From contig JAMOVQ010000069.1 of NCBI GenBank assembly GCA_027067575.1, positions 1 through 46,646 of the forward strand: DNA of 46,646 nt, read 5' to 3'. The stretch is from Thermoanaerobaculia bacterium (lineage in GTDB: Bacteria; Acidobacteriota; Thermoanaerobaculia; Thermoanaerobaculales; Sulfomarinibacteraceae). The position numbers and the translations under genes are program-made. Under the pieces are notes generated by a model. It ran no database searches and was not told the DNA's origin. It saw only the letters and a list, made by a program, of their open reading frames with translations. Positions within the stretch are counted from its first letter, which is position 1, and each line of letters opens with the position of its first letter. This document shows, in pieces, positions 1 to 9,229 of this stretch.

Positions 1-174
<174 letters not shown>

Positions 175-192
175 TCATGAGGAAGGCCGAGC

Positions 193-1401
193 TCATGCTC
201 CGGACCCTTCCGGCCAACGGCCGAGGCGCACGGCGTTGAAGCCCTCGGCGCGCCGCTGTTTCCAGACCGTGCCCCATCCTGCACCGAGCTCCGACTCGAT
301 GAGCCGCCAGAGCTCGCCCACGTAGGCCTGCGGGTCTCCCCGGACCTCGTCGAAGCAGTAGACCGTTCCCGCGGGCACGGCCCGCTGAGCGGGTTTGGGC
401 CGGTGTGCCGCCACGTCCCAGCCCGACACCACCTGCGCCCGCGGCACGGCGGCGGCGGCGAGACGGGCGGAGAGACCGTCCACCTCGATCCGAAGATCCT
501 CCGGATCCATCCCGGGTGGGACCCAGCCGCCCGGGAAGATTCCCGGTGTCTCCAGGTAGAGCACGAAGGGCTCGCCGGGGGCCACCCCGGAACCCTCCGG
601 GGCAGGACCGTCCCACTCCGCGATCTCCGCGCCCCGGCCATCACCACCGAGGCGAAGGAGCCCGTCCGACGGGATGGCCTCCTCCGAAACCCCTTCGATC
701 CCCACCAGAAAGCCTGCACCCGGAGTCATGGCCACGGTGTCCGAGGAGTAGAGCTTCCCATCGGCTGCGGTGCGGCTCCCGTCGTCCAGGGCGATGCCGA
801 GCCGGGGATCGAACCTCCAGAGCTGCGAGGCGTGGACGAGGGCCTCCGGCCCGGGTGTATCTCCATCCAGCCACACCCTGAATCCCTCGAGTGTCAGCCA
901 CCATCCCCTCTCGGGCTTCGCCGGAACGTCACGACGCAGGACCAGTGCCTGGGGCAGCGACGACGAGGTGCGGACCCCACCGGGCCAGGCCTCCGGGTGC
1001 AACCGGGTCACCTGGACCCCGCCACCGCTGGAAACACTCCCCGCGCCTCCGTCCCCGTTCCCCCGGGTCACCACGAGGTCTGCGGGAAGGGGAAGGACGG
1101 GCCTCCCCCGGGTGCTGTCGGCCGCCGGGGCGACCAGTCCCACGTGGGCGATCCGGAAGGAGCCGGGCTCCGCGGGGGTTCCCAGAACACTCTCGAGCCC
1201 CGCCGGCGGCGCCGCGGCCTCGGCGGTGAACCGGCCGAGGTCCACCCCGGCGTCCACCAGCATCCGGCTGCGGATCGCCCCGGCGAAGACAGAGGGCCAC
1301 GGGGGCATCAGCGCCTCGGAATGGCCCGCGGCCTCCCCGAAGAGGTTGTTGCCCCGAAGGTAGAGCACATCGAGCGGGCGGATGATCCTCCAGACCGTCA
1401 T
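193..1401 (-). CDS. cmr3: Cmr3, type III-B CRISPR-Cas RAMP protein
   Basis: A 402-residue protein of normal Cmr3 size. The N-terminus has the Cmr3 signature: an early RPLDVLYLRGN stretch, then HSEALMPPWPSVFAGAIRS, which is the conserved PP.P....GA.R region. Cmr3 is a Cas5-like RAMP that binds the 5' repeat-derived tag of the crRNA and contacts Cas10; this role is family knowledge. The start codon ATG at 1401 overlaps the cas10 stop by four bases (ATGA), which implies translational coupling. The C-terminal part (roughly residues 290-400) carries a second RAMP-like region with FVLYLETPGIFPGGW and GWDVAAHRPKPA. No frameshift or truncation is seen. Confidence in family is high; exact domain limits are estimated by eye. 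Confidence 0.9.
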   Translation of the reverse strand: MTVWRIIRPLDVLYLRGNNLFGEAAGHSEALMPPWPSVFAGAIRSRMLVDAGVDLGRFTAEAAAPPAGLESVLGTPAEPGSFRIAHVGLVAPAADSTRGRPVLPLPADLVVTRGNGDGGAGSVSSGGGVQVTRLHPEAWPGGVRTSSSLPQALVLRRDVPAKPERGWWLTLEGFRVWLDGDTPGPEALVHASQLWRFDPRLGIALDDGSRTAADGKLYSSDTVAMTPGAGFLVGIEGVSEEAIPSDGLLRLGGDGRGAEIAEWDGPAPEGSGVAPGEPFVLYLETPGIFPGGWVPPGMDPEDLRIEVDGLSARLAAAAVPRAQVVSGWDVAAHRPKPAQRAVPAGTVYCFDEVRGDPQAYVGELWRLIESELGAGWGTVWKQRRAEGFNAVRLGRWPEGSGA

Positions 1402-4400
1402 GCCGCACCTCCCTTCCCGGCGGGGGCCTGTACGGTTTCAGCACTCGTCCCACCCCGCCTGGGAACGGCCCGCCCCTCCCGGGCCAGGAACTCCGCCACG
1501 GTCAGGAGGCCCGCCAGGTGCTCGGGGTGGCTGAACTCCGGCCCCCGCCGTGAAGCCTCCGAAAACGTGGCCTCCACCAGGTCTTCCGCGAGCCTGCCCG
1601 CCCACGGTTCACCGTCTTCGGTCCAGGTGACACCCTGCTGCCTGAACTGCCAGGCCATGGACCGGACGAGCATCTCCCGGTAGTCCGATGCATCCAACCC
1701 TCCGTCCCCCGGCCGCTGCGGGAGATCCCGGATCCAGGCGAGAATGTTGTAGGCCGCCCTGCGCGACACGTCCTCCGTGGCCAGGGTGTCGGTCAACGCG
1801 AAGAGACTCGCGATGGGGAGGGGGCCCCGCGGCCGGCTTTCCCCACCGTGCCCGCCAAAGCCGAAGCCGGCCGTGAAGTGCGTGGTTCCGCCGGCCCGCT
1901 TCATGAGCGCGATGGAAAAGGCGTTGCGCCCCCCATCGTTCTTGGCCCTCCATTCCGCAGCGCGGAGCTCCCGCAGCACCGACTGGAGCGGCGTCTGGTG
2001 GTGCGCGATGACCACACCCGCGGAGGCCGTGGCCCGACGGCCCATCATCCGGAGGAGCCTGCCGTTCCTGCCTCCGAGCAGGACGTGGCCGCCACCGATC
2101 CATGCCAGGCGTTCTCCGAGTTCGCCGTGGAGCTCCTCGACGGCCGTCGTGCCCTCGGGAACCGTACCGCTGTAGGCACACCGCAGTGTCAGGAGGCACG
2201 GCAGCACGTCGTCCACGGGGAGCATGGCCATCACGTCGTCGCCACCCGCGTACAGCACCTTGCCCGGGAACAGCTCCTCGACCACCCACGGCGCCGCGTG
2301 AAGCGAAAAACCATTGAGCGCCTCCGAAATCGCCTGGTGGCGGCCAGGGGATGGGGGGCGGCGCATGCCGAGGTACCGACCGAGCCGATCCTCCCCCTTC
2401 GCCATGTCCCGGAGCGCTCCCGCAACATCGGGATGGAACACGTTCTCGAAGGTGATCTGGAGATCGGGATCCGTCCCCGAGATCCAGGCGCCCATACGGT
2501 CGCCGTCGAACAGGATCATGGCGTAGTAGGTCTCGGGCCTGTTGCCAAGTGCCTCCTTGATTGCACTCTCGAGCCGTGAAAGCGCCGCACCGTCCCCGCT
2601 CTCACGGGCCGCATCGAGTGCCACAGGAATGCGTGCCGCGACCGCGGCCAGGTCATCCAGGCCCCCCGCCTTCGTGAGCTTCAGGTGGACCTTCTTGGGA
2701 AGGGCCGCCCTCTCTCGCTTCGTGAAAGGCTCCATCGCCTCGCGAATACCCCGGACGGCCTCGGCGTCCCCCGTACCGGCGTTCCGTTCACCAAGCCGAA
2801 GCAGGTCCCGCGCCAGCGCCATGGTGTGAGTGGAGACCACGTAGCGCGACAGCTTCTCCTTCTCCAGCTCTGGAACGTGCCGTGCGGCCCAACCCGCGAA
2901 GAGGTCGGGCCAGACTCGCTTGAGGGCGCACAGGGCGCACAGGTGCTCACCCTTCCGGGACCACGCCGGCCGCTTCGCGGCGACCTTCGTCCAGAGCGTC
3001 TCGCCGCGCTGACCGGCGGGCTCTCCCCCGTGGGCCTCGTCCCCGGGCCCCCGCAGCCACTCCCGCTCCCCGCAGAGGGAGCACCGGTACCCCTCCTCCC
3101 GGACCTGGTCGAACGGCCGCGCCGTCTTCGCCGCGGCCGCCACCCGGTCGAGGAGGTCGTAGAGCGCCGGGTAGAGCACGCCGGGGTTGGGAACGTAGAC
3201 GAGGCCACGGCTCTCGATGGACTCCTCGAGCAGTTTCCACTGATCCGAGCTCAGGAAGCCGGGCCTGCCGTTTTTCGGGTAGAAGGTCCTCAGCGCCGCC
3301 TCGAGGCCGTCCACCGAGGTGATGGTGGTCTTCTTCCCATTGCGGGCCGCCGACTCGTCCCACGTGACCAGCGGGGCGAACGGCACCACAGCCCAGTGGA
3401 CCTCGGGGAACCCCTCGAGCTGCCGTACGATCTGCTCCCGGGCGTCGCAGGCTGCCTCCCGGTCCTCGCCCGCCGCCTCCAGGAGGCGGTCGAGCACCTC
3501 CTCCGCCTGCTCCCGGACCCACGAGCGCACCGTCTCCTCCACCTCGCAGGCCACGTCCTCTGCTTCCGACGCGGGAACCAGCGCCACGAACCGGTTGGGG
3601 AGCGCCGCCACGAACAGCGGGTTGGCGTCGGAGGCCCGCCGCTTCCATTCGGGAGCCGTCAGGCGTTTCGATAGGGACTCGAGTCCGCGCTCCCCGGCGC
3701 CGCCTGCGTCCGGGAACACCACACCCTGCTCTTCCAGCCAAACGTCCACCACGGGAACGCCCCAGAGGCTCGGGAACAGCACGGCGTCCGGGCCGTACCG
3801 CTCGCAGACGACCTTCATCGCCTGCCAGGACAGGGTGGCGAGGAGGTGGGAGCCCGCCCAGAGGTCCGAGGTGGTCCGGGCCTGGGCGATGAACGACTGC
3901 ACCGGTCCCAGCGAGACGGCCAGCAGCGCGGGGTTGCCCTCCGGGTCGCCCGCCATCGCCCCCGCGAACGCCGAGGCCAGGGAGAGGTGCTCCCAGATGG
4001 AATGGTCCGGGATCCGCGTGTCCGCGGGAAGGAGCCGCCACAGGTGCCCGAGGCCGAGACCGGGCGGCTCTGCTTCCGGGCCGAGGCGCCAGAAGCGGAG
4101 GAACGCCGTGCGCGGATCCGGTTCGCCCTCGATGAGTTTCCGGAGGCCCGCGAAGCTGGCCTGCACGATCTTTGGCGCCGTGTCCACGTAGGCGTCCCAG
4201 ATCTGGTACACGCTGCCGTCAAGCGGGTGCTTCAGCACCGCCCCGTCCCGGCCCCAGAACCGGATGTCGAGGGCCTTCCTTTGCTCCGCCGTCATCTCGC
4301 CCGGCTTCGGCAGGGTGGGCCGGTCCGCCGCCGAGGCCCAGTGGTCGGCGAGGCGGGCGATGGTCTCCAGCTCGTCGGGAACCCCATCCTTGAACAGATT

Positions 4401-4529
4401 CCTTTTCAAGTCGGCGATGGAGGTGTCCTCCTCGTGGTCGGCGCGCATCAGGATCAGCGCCTTCTCGACAGGATCGTGCAGCCAGGCTGCAAGCTTGGCC
4501 TCCCAGAGACGATCATCGGAACACGTCAT
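1398..4529 (-). CDS. cmr2: Cmr2/Cas10, large subunit of a type III-B CRISPR effector with HD and GGDD motifs
   Basis: 1043 residues from the ATG at 4529, which is chosen because AAGGGAGGGCCC precedes it; longer in-frame starts give an uncharged, non-homologous leader. Features in order: an HD-type motif (LHDP, H18-D19) near the N-terminus; a Cas10 palm segment with LGPVQSFIAQARTTSDLWAG around residues 200-230; a zinc-binding cluster with C483-x2-C486 and C531-x2-C534; and a second palm carrying AGGDD (G762-G763-D764-D765). In the family, the HD domain cleaves single-stranded DNA and the GGDD palm makes cyclic oligoadenylate messengers. Both motifs appear intact, so signalling capacity is inferred. 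No CARF effector (Csm6/Csx1) lies in the window. It is the first gene of the cmr operon and overlaps cmr3 by 4 bases. Confidence 0.92.
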   Translation of the reverse strand: MTCSDDRLWEAKLAAWLHDPVEKALILMRADHEEDTSIADLKRNLFKDGVPDELETIARLADHWASAADRPTLPKPGEMTAEQRKALDIRFWGRDGAVLKHPLDGSVYQIWDAYVDTAPKIVQASFAGLRKLIEGEPDPRTAFLRFWRLGPEAEPPGLGLGHLWRLLPADTRIPDHSIWEHLSLASAFAGAMAGDPEGNPALLAVSLGPVQSFIAQARTTSDLWAGSHLLATLSWQAMKVVCERYGPDAVLFPSLWGVPVVDVWLEEQGVVFPDAGGAGERGLESLSKRLTAPEWKRRASDANPLFVAALPNRFVALVPASEAEDVACEVEETVRSWVREQAEEVLDRLLEAAGEDREAACDAREQIVRQLEGFPEVHWAVVPFAPLVTWDESAARNGKKTTITSVDGLEAALRTFYPKNGRPGFLSSDQWKLLEESIESRGLVYVPNPGVLYPALYDLLDRVAAAAKTARPFDQVREEGYRCSLCGEREWLRGPGDEAHGGEPAGQRGETLWTKVAAKRPAWSRKGEHLCALCALKRVWPDLFAGWAARHVPELEKEKLSRYVVSTHTMALARDLLRLGERNAGTGDAEAVRGIREAMEPFTKRERAALPKKVHLKLTKAGGLDDLAAVAARIPVALDAARESGDGAALSRLESAIKEALGNRPETYYAMILFDGDRMGAWISGTDPDLQITFENVFHPDVAGALRDMAKGEDRLGRYLGMRRPPSPGRHQAISEALNGFSLHAAPWVVEELFPGKVLYAGGDDVMAMLPVDDVLPCLLTLRCAYSGTVPEGTTAVEELHGELGERLAWIGGGHVLLGGRNGRLLRMMGRRATASAGVVIAHHQTPLQSVLRELRAAEWRAKNDGGRNAFSIALMKRAGGTTHFTAGFGFGGHGGESRPRGPLPIASLFALTDTLATEDVSRRAAYNILAWIRDLPQRPGDGGLDASDYREMLVRSMAWQFRQQGVTWTEDGEPWAGRLAEDLVEATFSEASRRGPEFSHPEHLAGLLTVAEFLAREGRAVPRRGGTSAETVQAPAGKGGAA

Positions 4530-5312
4530 GGGCCCTCCCTTCACAGTGGACCGTGATTGGCAGTACGCTGCCTTGAGCTTCACCCGACCTCGTTTGGTTG
4601 TCAAGGGGTGTGCGGCGAACGTTCGTTTGTTGTGCAGCTCGCCCATGAGTCCACGAGATTCCGCCGCGTTGGCCATCCACCGGTGGGTTCCTCCGACGGA
4701 CGAGGGAACGACACCGGTTGGGAGTGCGGATTCCTCTCCACAGGGACCATCGCCCGCATCCATCCTTGTTCGACCCGAGGCGAGACGGGCCGAAGCCCAC
4801 GCCCCATCGGCTGAGCGGCCCGCGGAGGATCACGGTGAAACGGCCTCGACCGGCCAATGCACATTCATCCGTACCGATCCGATCATGCCGGACGGAGTGA
4901 TGCCGCCCCGGGCAGCGATTCCTGCCATCTCTCGCGATGCCCGCGAATCTGGATGCCGCTGCCAGCTTTCTTGAAAGCAACGCAACGATCACTTCAGCAT
5001 CCAGATCCCTGAACACCCGGCTTCTCCCTGGCGGGGCCTGGCTCCTCGCTCGCCCCCTCGACTCATCACAATCCGGCAGAACACGACCGCACATGAGACG
5101 AACGATAGGAGGCAGCGGGGCCCAGTACGTTCCGCTCGGCGAAATATCGCCTCGTGATCAAGAAGACGAACATCTGAAAGCAACATGGACTCGACCAACC
5201 GACACTCACATGAGACCTCGGTCTTGTTGCTTGACATGACACTGTTGCCACTTCTTGCAGAACAGACACCGGCCCCTTCTCCCTTCGTTCGCATTCACGG
5301 AAATGGAGAAAG
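4530..5312. other. 783-base intergenic gap between cas10 and the permease gene
   Basis: No convincing gene was found on either strand; open frames here lack recognisable motifs, ribosome sites or consistent codon use. I looked for regularly spaced direct repeats of a CRISPR array and saw none. The right half (about 5090-5330) is noticeably less GC-rich than its surroundings. It contains GACACTGTTG at 5238-5247, whose reverse strand (CAACAGTGTC) resembles the dispersed AACAGTGTCC sites described elsewhere in the window. A promoter for the cmr operon is likely in the left part. Confidence 0.5.
4576..4604 (-). promoter_or_regulatory. Candidate promoter for the cmr operon
   Basis: On the minus strand TTGACA (4599-4604) is a perfect -35 box. 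With 17-base spacing the -10 position reads GAAGCT, a poor match. A perfect 10-base palindrome CGAACGTTCG lies 11 bases upstream (4616-4625) and could be an activator or repressor site. Only the -35 and the palindrome are convincing. Confidence 0.3.
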
Positions 5313-6539
5313 TCAGACCGTACCGAGGATCCACAACCAGCCGAGGGCGAGGAGGCAGAGCGCCGCGGTCAATGGCACGCCGATCCGGGCGTGCTCCCGC
5401 CAGCCGATGGCGATCCCGGAGCCGGCCGCGGCGGAGGCGACGATCATGTTGGCGATGCTCCCCACCAGGAGCAGGTTCCCGGCGAAGGTGCTGACCAGCG
5501 CCAGCAGGACCGCCTGCCCGCTTGCGTGGATCGCGGGAAGCAGCAGCATCACCGCGGGGACGTTGGAGAACAGGTTCGAGCCGGCCAGGGTGACCACCGC
5601 GAGGCCGAGCGGCGAGCCCAGCGGCACCCCCCACGCCTCCACCGCGGCCAGCCCGCGGGCGGCGAGCCCTGTTCCCGTCAGCGTCTCCGTCACGACGAAC
5701 AGACCGAAGAACAGGAGCAGGAGGTTCCAGTCCACGAGCTGGAGCAGCCGGCGGGAGGTGATCTCCCGGTTGACCAGGAGCAGCGCCCCCGCGCCCAGGG
5801 CCACCACGGCCCGGTCGGGACGGCCCGCCAGGAACAGGACCACGATGGCCGCCAGCACCACGAGGCCCTTCCCCGTGTGCCAGCGGTCCAGTTCCGGGAG
5901 CGGGCCGGTGGCCGGACGCCACGTGGAGGGGTCCCGCTCGAGCCGCCCCCTCCAGGCCAGCCAGACGGCCCCCCAGACCAGCGCCAGCCCCACCAGCGCC
6001 GGGACGCCGCCGTCGAGCAGGTACCGGGCGAAGTCCAGCTCCATCCGTTCGCCCACGAGGATGTTCTGGGGGTTCCCGATCAGGGTGGCCGCCGATCCCG
6101 TGTTGGCGGCGAACGCCAGCGCCAGCAGGTACGGCACGGGTTCCAGACGCCGCCGGTGGGCCACCTCGAGCACCACCGGCGCCATGGCAAGGCAGACGAT
6201 ATCGTTGGACAGGAGCGCCGACAGCAGCCCCGCCGCCGCCACGAGGAGCCCGAGCAGCCCGGCCGGGCCGAGCGCCTCCCCGCCGAGGCGGCGCGTCACC
6301 GCGGTGTAGAACCCCCCGAGGCGTAGCTGGGCCGAGACGAGCATCAGCCCGAAGAGAAGCGCCATGGTCCCCACGTCCACCGCGGACCACGCCCCGGCCG
6401 GTGTCACGACGCCCCCGACCACCAGGACGATGGCCCCGACCACCGCCATGCCGGTCCGGTCGAGGGCCAGCCCCGGGATGCTCCCCAGCAGCATCCCGAG
6501 GTACACCACGACGAACACGCCCACCACGAGTGCCGTCAC
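5313..6539 (-). CDS. ArsB/NhaD/SLC13-superfamily membrane permease (YbiR-like)
   Basis: 408 residues from a GTG at 6539 preceded by GCGGAGGACCGGC; a longer ATG start at 6596 adds a polar leader without a ribosome site. The protein is almost entirely hydrophobic, with about 10-12 membrane spans. Two motifs in the ion-transporter superfamily pattern are visible: LLSNDIVCLAMAP and NTGSAATLIGNPQNILVG. The first half-repeat ends with the GNPQN loop; the second half carries GSNLFSNVPAVMLLLPA. These are typical of ArsB, CitM and YbiR-like anion or metalloid carriers in the inner membrane. The substrate cannot be read from sequence. It is divergent from a zinc/cadmium-type ATPase with a shared palindromic operator, so a role in metal or metalloid resistance is inferred. 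Downstream (towards 4530) there is no partner gene. Confidence 0.8.
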   Translation of the reverse strand: MTALVVGVFVVVYLGMLLGSIPGLALDRTGMAVVGAIVLVVGGVVTPAGAWSAVDVGTMALLFGLMLVSAQLRLGGFYTAVTRRLGGEALGPAGLLGLLVAAAGLLSALLSNDIVCLAMAPVVLEVAHRRRLEPVPYLLALAFAANTGSAATLIGNPQNILVGERMELDFARYLLDGGVPALVGLALVWGAVWLAWRGRLERDPSTWRPATGPLPELDRWHTGKGLVVLAAIVVLFLAGRPDRAVVALGAGALLLVNREITSRRLLQLVDWNLLLLFFGLFVVTETLTGTGLAARGLAAVEAWGVPLGSPLGLAVVTLAGSNLFSNVPAVMLLLPAIHASGQAVLLALVSTFAGNLLLVGSIANMIVASAAAGSGIAIGWREHARIGVPLTAALCLLALGWLWILGTV

Positions 6540-6600
6540 CGCCGGTCCTCCGCGCCAAGGATAGCTCGGCTGGCCGCGCCTGGCGGGAATGCCCAACCAC

Positions 6601-6620
6601 GGTTGAGCGTATACTCAACC
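6601..6620. promoter_or_regulatory. Perfect 20-base palindromic operator between divergent metal-transport genes
   Basis: GGTTGAG-N6-CTCAACC is an exact inverted repeat with spacer CGTATA. On the plus strand it contains TATACT (6610-6615), a good -10 box, so a repressor bound here would block the ATPase promoter; no matching -35 box was seen 17 bases upstream. The TTGA...TCAA half-site layout resembles ArsR/SmtB-family metal-sensor operators; that resemblance is family knowledge, and no regulator gene is present in the window. Confidence 0.6.
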
Positions 6621-6656
6621 AACGGCGCCCGGCACCACCGGGCAGCGGAGGCTCCG

Positions 6657-8954
6657 ATGAACGACCACGACATACGCCACGCCCCAGCAGTGCCGCCCCC
6701 TTCGTGCGGCTGCGACGGCTGCGCTGTGGCGGTCCCGGACGATCCGCCGGTGCGCCGTTTCCGGATCGCCGGAATGGACTGCGCCGAGGAGGTCGAGGCG
6801 CTCCGGCGGGCCCTGGGGCCGCTGGCCGGCGGAGCCGGCCGTCTGGAGTTCGACCTTCTCGAGGGCACCATGGCGGTACACGCCGATGAGGGGGAGCTCT
6901 CCGACCGGGCGATCCTCCGGGCCGTCGCCTCGGCGGGCCTCGATGCCGTCCCGGTGGAAGCCTCCCTCACGCCGCCGGGACCCGGAACGGCCTCCCTCCG
7001 GAAGACGGCGCCCGTCCTCGCGAGCGGCGCGGGCATCGCCGCCGCGGTGGCGGTGGACGCCGTCCTCCGCGGAAGTCTCGCCGAGGCCGTCGGCCTGGTC
7101 CACGGAGCGGGCGGCCCGGTCCCGCCCGCCGTCGCCCTGTACGCCGCGGCCATCGCCGCCGGGGCCGCACCGTTCGTCCCCCGGGCCGTCGCCGCCGTCC
7201 GCCGCCTCCGTCCGGACATGAACCTCCTGATGACCGTCGCCGTGGCCGGCGCCGCCCTGCTCGGCCAGTGGCTCGAGGGGGCCGCCGTCGCCTTCCTGTT
7301 CGCCCTCTCCCTCCTCCTCGAGTCGTGGAGCGTCGCCCGCGCCCGCCGGGCCGTGCGCGCCCTGATGACGCTGACCCCGCCGACGGCCCGCGTGCTCCGT
7401 GGCGGTGGGGGCACGGTGGTCCCGGCGGAATCCGTCGAGCCCGGGGAGCGGATCGTGGTCCTGGCGGGCGAGCGCGTCCCCCTGGACGGGGAGGTCGTGG
7501 AGGGGGCGAGCCTCGTGGACGCCTCCGCCGTCACCGGGGAGTCGCGCCCCGCATCCGCGGAGGCCGGCGACGCCGTCCCTGCCGGGAGCGTCCTCCTCGA
7601 CGGGACCCTGACCCTCAAGGTCCTGCGGCCCGCCTCGGACACGCTCCTCGCCCGGATGGTGCGGCGCGTGGCGGAGGCCTCCCGGCGCCGCGCCCGGGTG
7701 GAACGGTGGATCGACCGGTTCGCCCGCGTCTACACCCCGGCGATCCTCGCCCTGGCGGTCCTGACGGCCGCCGTACCGCCACTCGCCGGTCTGGGGGAAG
7801 CGGCCCCGTGGTTCTACCATGCGCTGGTCCTCCTCGTGATCGGCTGCCCGTGCGCGCTGGTCATCGCGACACCGGTGGCCGTGGTGGCGGCGCTTGCGAC
7901 GGCCGCGCGCCACGGCGTCCTGCTCAAGGGCGGGGACGTGGTGGAGGTGCCCGCGGCGCTCGTCGCCGTGGCGCTGGACAAGACCGGCACGGTGACCACC
8001 GGCCGCCCGCGGGTCACCGCCGTGGAGGCGGCCGCCGGGCACTCGCCGGAGGAGGTCCTCGCCGTGGCGGCGGCGCTGGAGCGGTGGAGCACCCACCCGC
8101 TGGGCGAGGCGGTCGTGCGGGCGGCCACCGAACGCGGTGTGGAGCTCCCGGCTGCGGAGGCCGTCCGCGTGCTGCCGGGCCGCGGCGTGGAGGGGACCGT
8201 GGGCGGCCGGCCGGCGTGGCTCGGCTCCGCCCGTCTGCTCGCCGAACGCGGCCTGGGCTCCCCATGGCTCGACGCCACGCTCCCCCGGGTCGCGCAGGGG
8301 GGGCGGACCGTCGTGGCCGTCGGGCGGGAGGACCACGTCTGCGGCATCCTGGCGCTCTCCGACGAGCCCAGGCCCGGGGCCGTGGAGGCCGTCCGGGAGC
8401 TCCGCCGGGCCGGGATCCGCCGGATCGCCCTGCTGACGGGCGACGGACCGGAGACGGCCCGGGCGGTCGGCCGCGCCGTCGGGATCGACGAGGTCCACGC
8501 CGGGCTCCTCCCGGAGGACAAGGCGCGCCTCGTCGAGGAGCTGGCCGCGGAGGGTCCGGTGGCGTTCGTCGGCGACGGGATCAACGACGCCGCCGCCCTC
8601 GCCGTGGCCGACCTCGGGATCGCCATGGGGGCGGGGACCGACGTCGCCCTGGAGAGCGCCCACGCCGCCCTGATGACGGGAGAGCTGCGGCGCGTTCCGT
8701 GGCTGGTCCGCCTCTCCCGGCGCACCCTGCGGATCATCCGGGCGAACATCGCCTTCGCGCTCGGGCTCAAGGCGCTGTTCGTCGTCCTGACCGTCGCGGG
8801 GCACGCCACGCTCTGGGCGGCCATCGCCGCGGACACGGGCGCCTCGCTCCTCGTCATCGCCAACGCCCTGCGGCTGCTGAACCACCCCGCTCCGGTACAC
8901 TCGTTCAGGGCGAGCGGATGGTCACCTTCCTCGGCACCGCGGCCCCGGGCGTGA
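6657..8954 (+). CDS. zntA: P1B-type heavy-metal translocating ATPase (Zn2+/Cd2+/Pb2+ exporter, ZntA/CadA type)
   Basis: 765 residues from ATG 6657, preceded by GCGGAGGCTCCG. A cysteine-rich N-tail (C17-G-C19-x2-C22) precedes an HMA metal-binding domain with GMDCAEE (C42). Then come membrane spans, the actuator TGES loop (SAVTGESRPAS), the transmembrane CPC motif (C397-P-C399), the phosphorylation site DKTGT (D441), the HP motif (H480-P481) and GDGIND (639-644). The GMDCxxE form of the HMA and the CPC support Zn/Cd/Pb rather than copper specificity; substrate is inferred. It pumps metal out across the inner membrane. The last about 20 residues (after LRLLNH) do not look like the family and are probably read-through into an unrelated fragment (see the MarC remnant). 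Confidence 0.92.
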   Translation: MNDHDIRHAPAVPPPSCGCDGCAVAVPDDPPVRRFRIAGMDCAEEVEALRRALGPLAGGAGRLEFDLLEGTMAVHADEGELSDRAILRAVASAGLDAVPVEASLTPPGPGTASLRKTAPVLASGAGIAAAVAVDAVLRGSLAEAVGLVHGAGGPVPPAVALYAAAIAAGAAPFVPRAVAAVRRLRPDMNLLMTVAVAGAALLGQWLEGAAVAFLFALSLLLESWSVARARRAVRALMTLTPPTARVLRGGGGTVVPAESVEPGERIVVLAGERVPLDGEVVEGASLVDASAVTGESRPASAEAGDAVPAGSVLLDGTLTLKVLRPASDTLLARMVRRVAEASRRRARVERWIDRFARVYTPAILALAVLTAAVPPLAGLGEAAPWFYHALVLLVIGCPCALVIATPVAVVAALATAARHGVLLKGGDVVEVPAALVAVALDKTGTVTTGRPRVTAVEAAAGHSPEEVLAVAAALERWSTHPLGEAVVRAATERGVELPAAEAVRVLPGRGVEGTVGGRPAWLGSARLLAERGLGSPWLDATLPRVAQGGRTVVAVGREDHVCGILALSDEPRPGAVEAVRELRRAGIRRIALLTGDGPETARAVGRAVGIDEVHAGLLPEDKARLVEELAAEGPVAFVGDGINDAAALAVADLGIAMGAGTDVALESAHAALMTGELRRVPWLVRLSRRTLRIIRANIAFALGLKALFVVLTVAGHATLWAAIAADTGASLLVIANALRLLNHPAPVHSFRASGWSPSSAPRPRA

Positions 8955-9043
8955 TCACCCGGATCATTGGGCTGATCCCGGCCTCCATCGGCGTGGAGAT
9001 GCTGACCGAGGAGATCCAGGCCGCGTTCCACCTGACCGCCTGA
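8909..9043 (+). pseudogene. C-terminal remnant of a MarC-family (UPF0056) membrane protein
   Basis: In the frame that contains an ATG at 8918, the peptide VITRIIGLIPASIGVEML followed by EEI and a stop matches the last transmembrane segment of MarC-family proteins (pattern VxTRxMGLxLAAIxVxxI). Nothing upstream in this frame is MarC-like; it falls inside the ATPase gene. The rest of the gene is therefore missing, apparently cut at the junction near 8890-8915. The overlap with the ATPase 3' end is out of frame. Either this is a deletion scar or an assembly-independent remnant of a neighbouring gene. Confidence 0.55.
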
Positions 9044-9229
9044 GCCCCTTGACCCTTCTCCGGTATCCCAGAAAGGGCGCACGACGAACCCCGGTTCCAA
9101 CGCACACCTTGGACAGCCTCGTGCGCGTACGACGATTCACCCGGTCCCCTGCGCGCCAGGGGATGCTTCGCGATGGCGTCCCCAGCGTCTTCGATGCGAG
9201 TGCGGTTCCGGAGTTTCGTGAGGTTCCCG

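Noticed and set aside
4530-5312. Possible CRISPR array or leader next to cas10
   Set aside because: No direct repeats of 25-40 bases with regular spacing could be found by eye on either strand.
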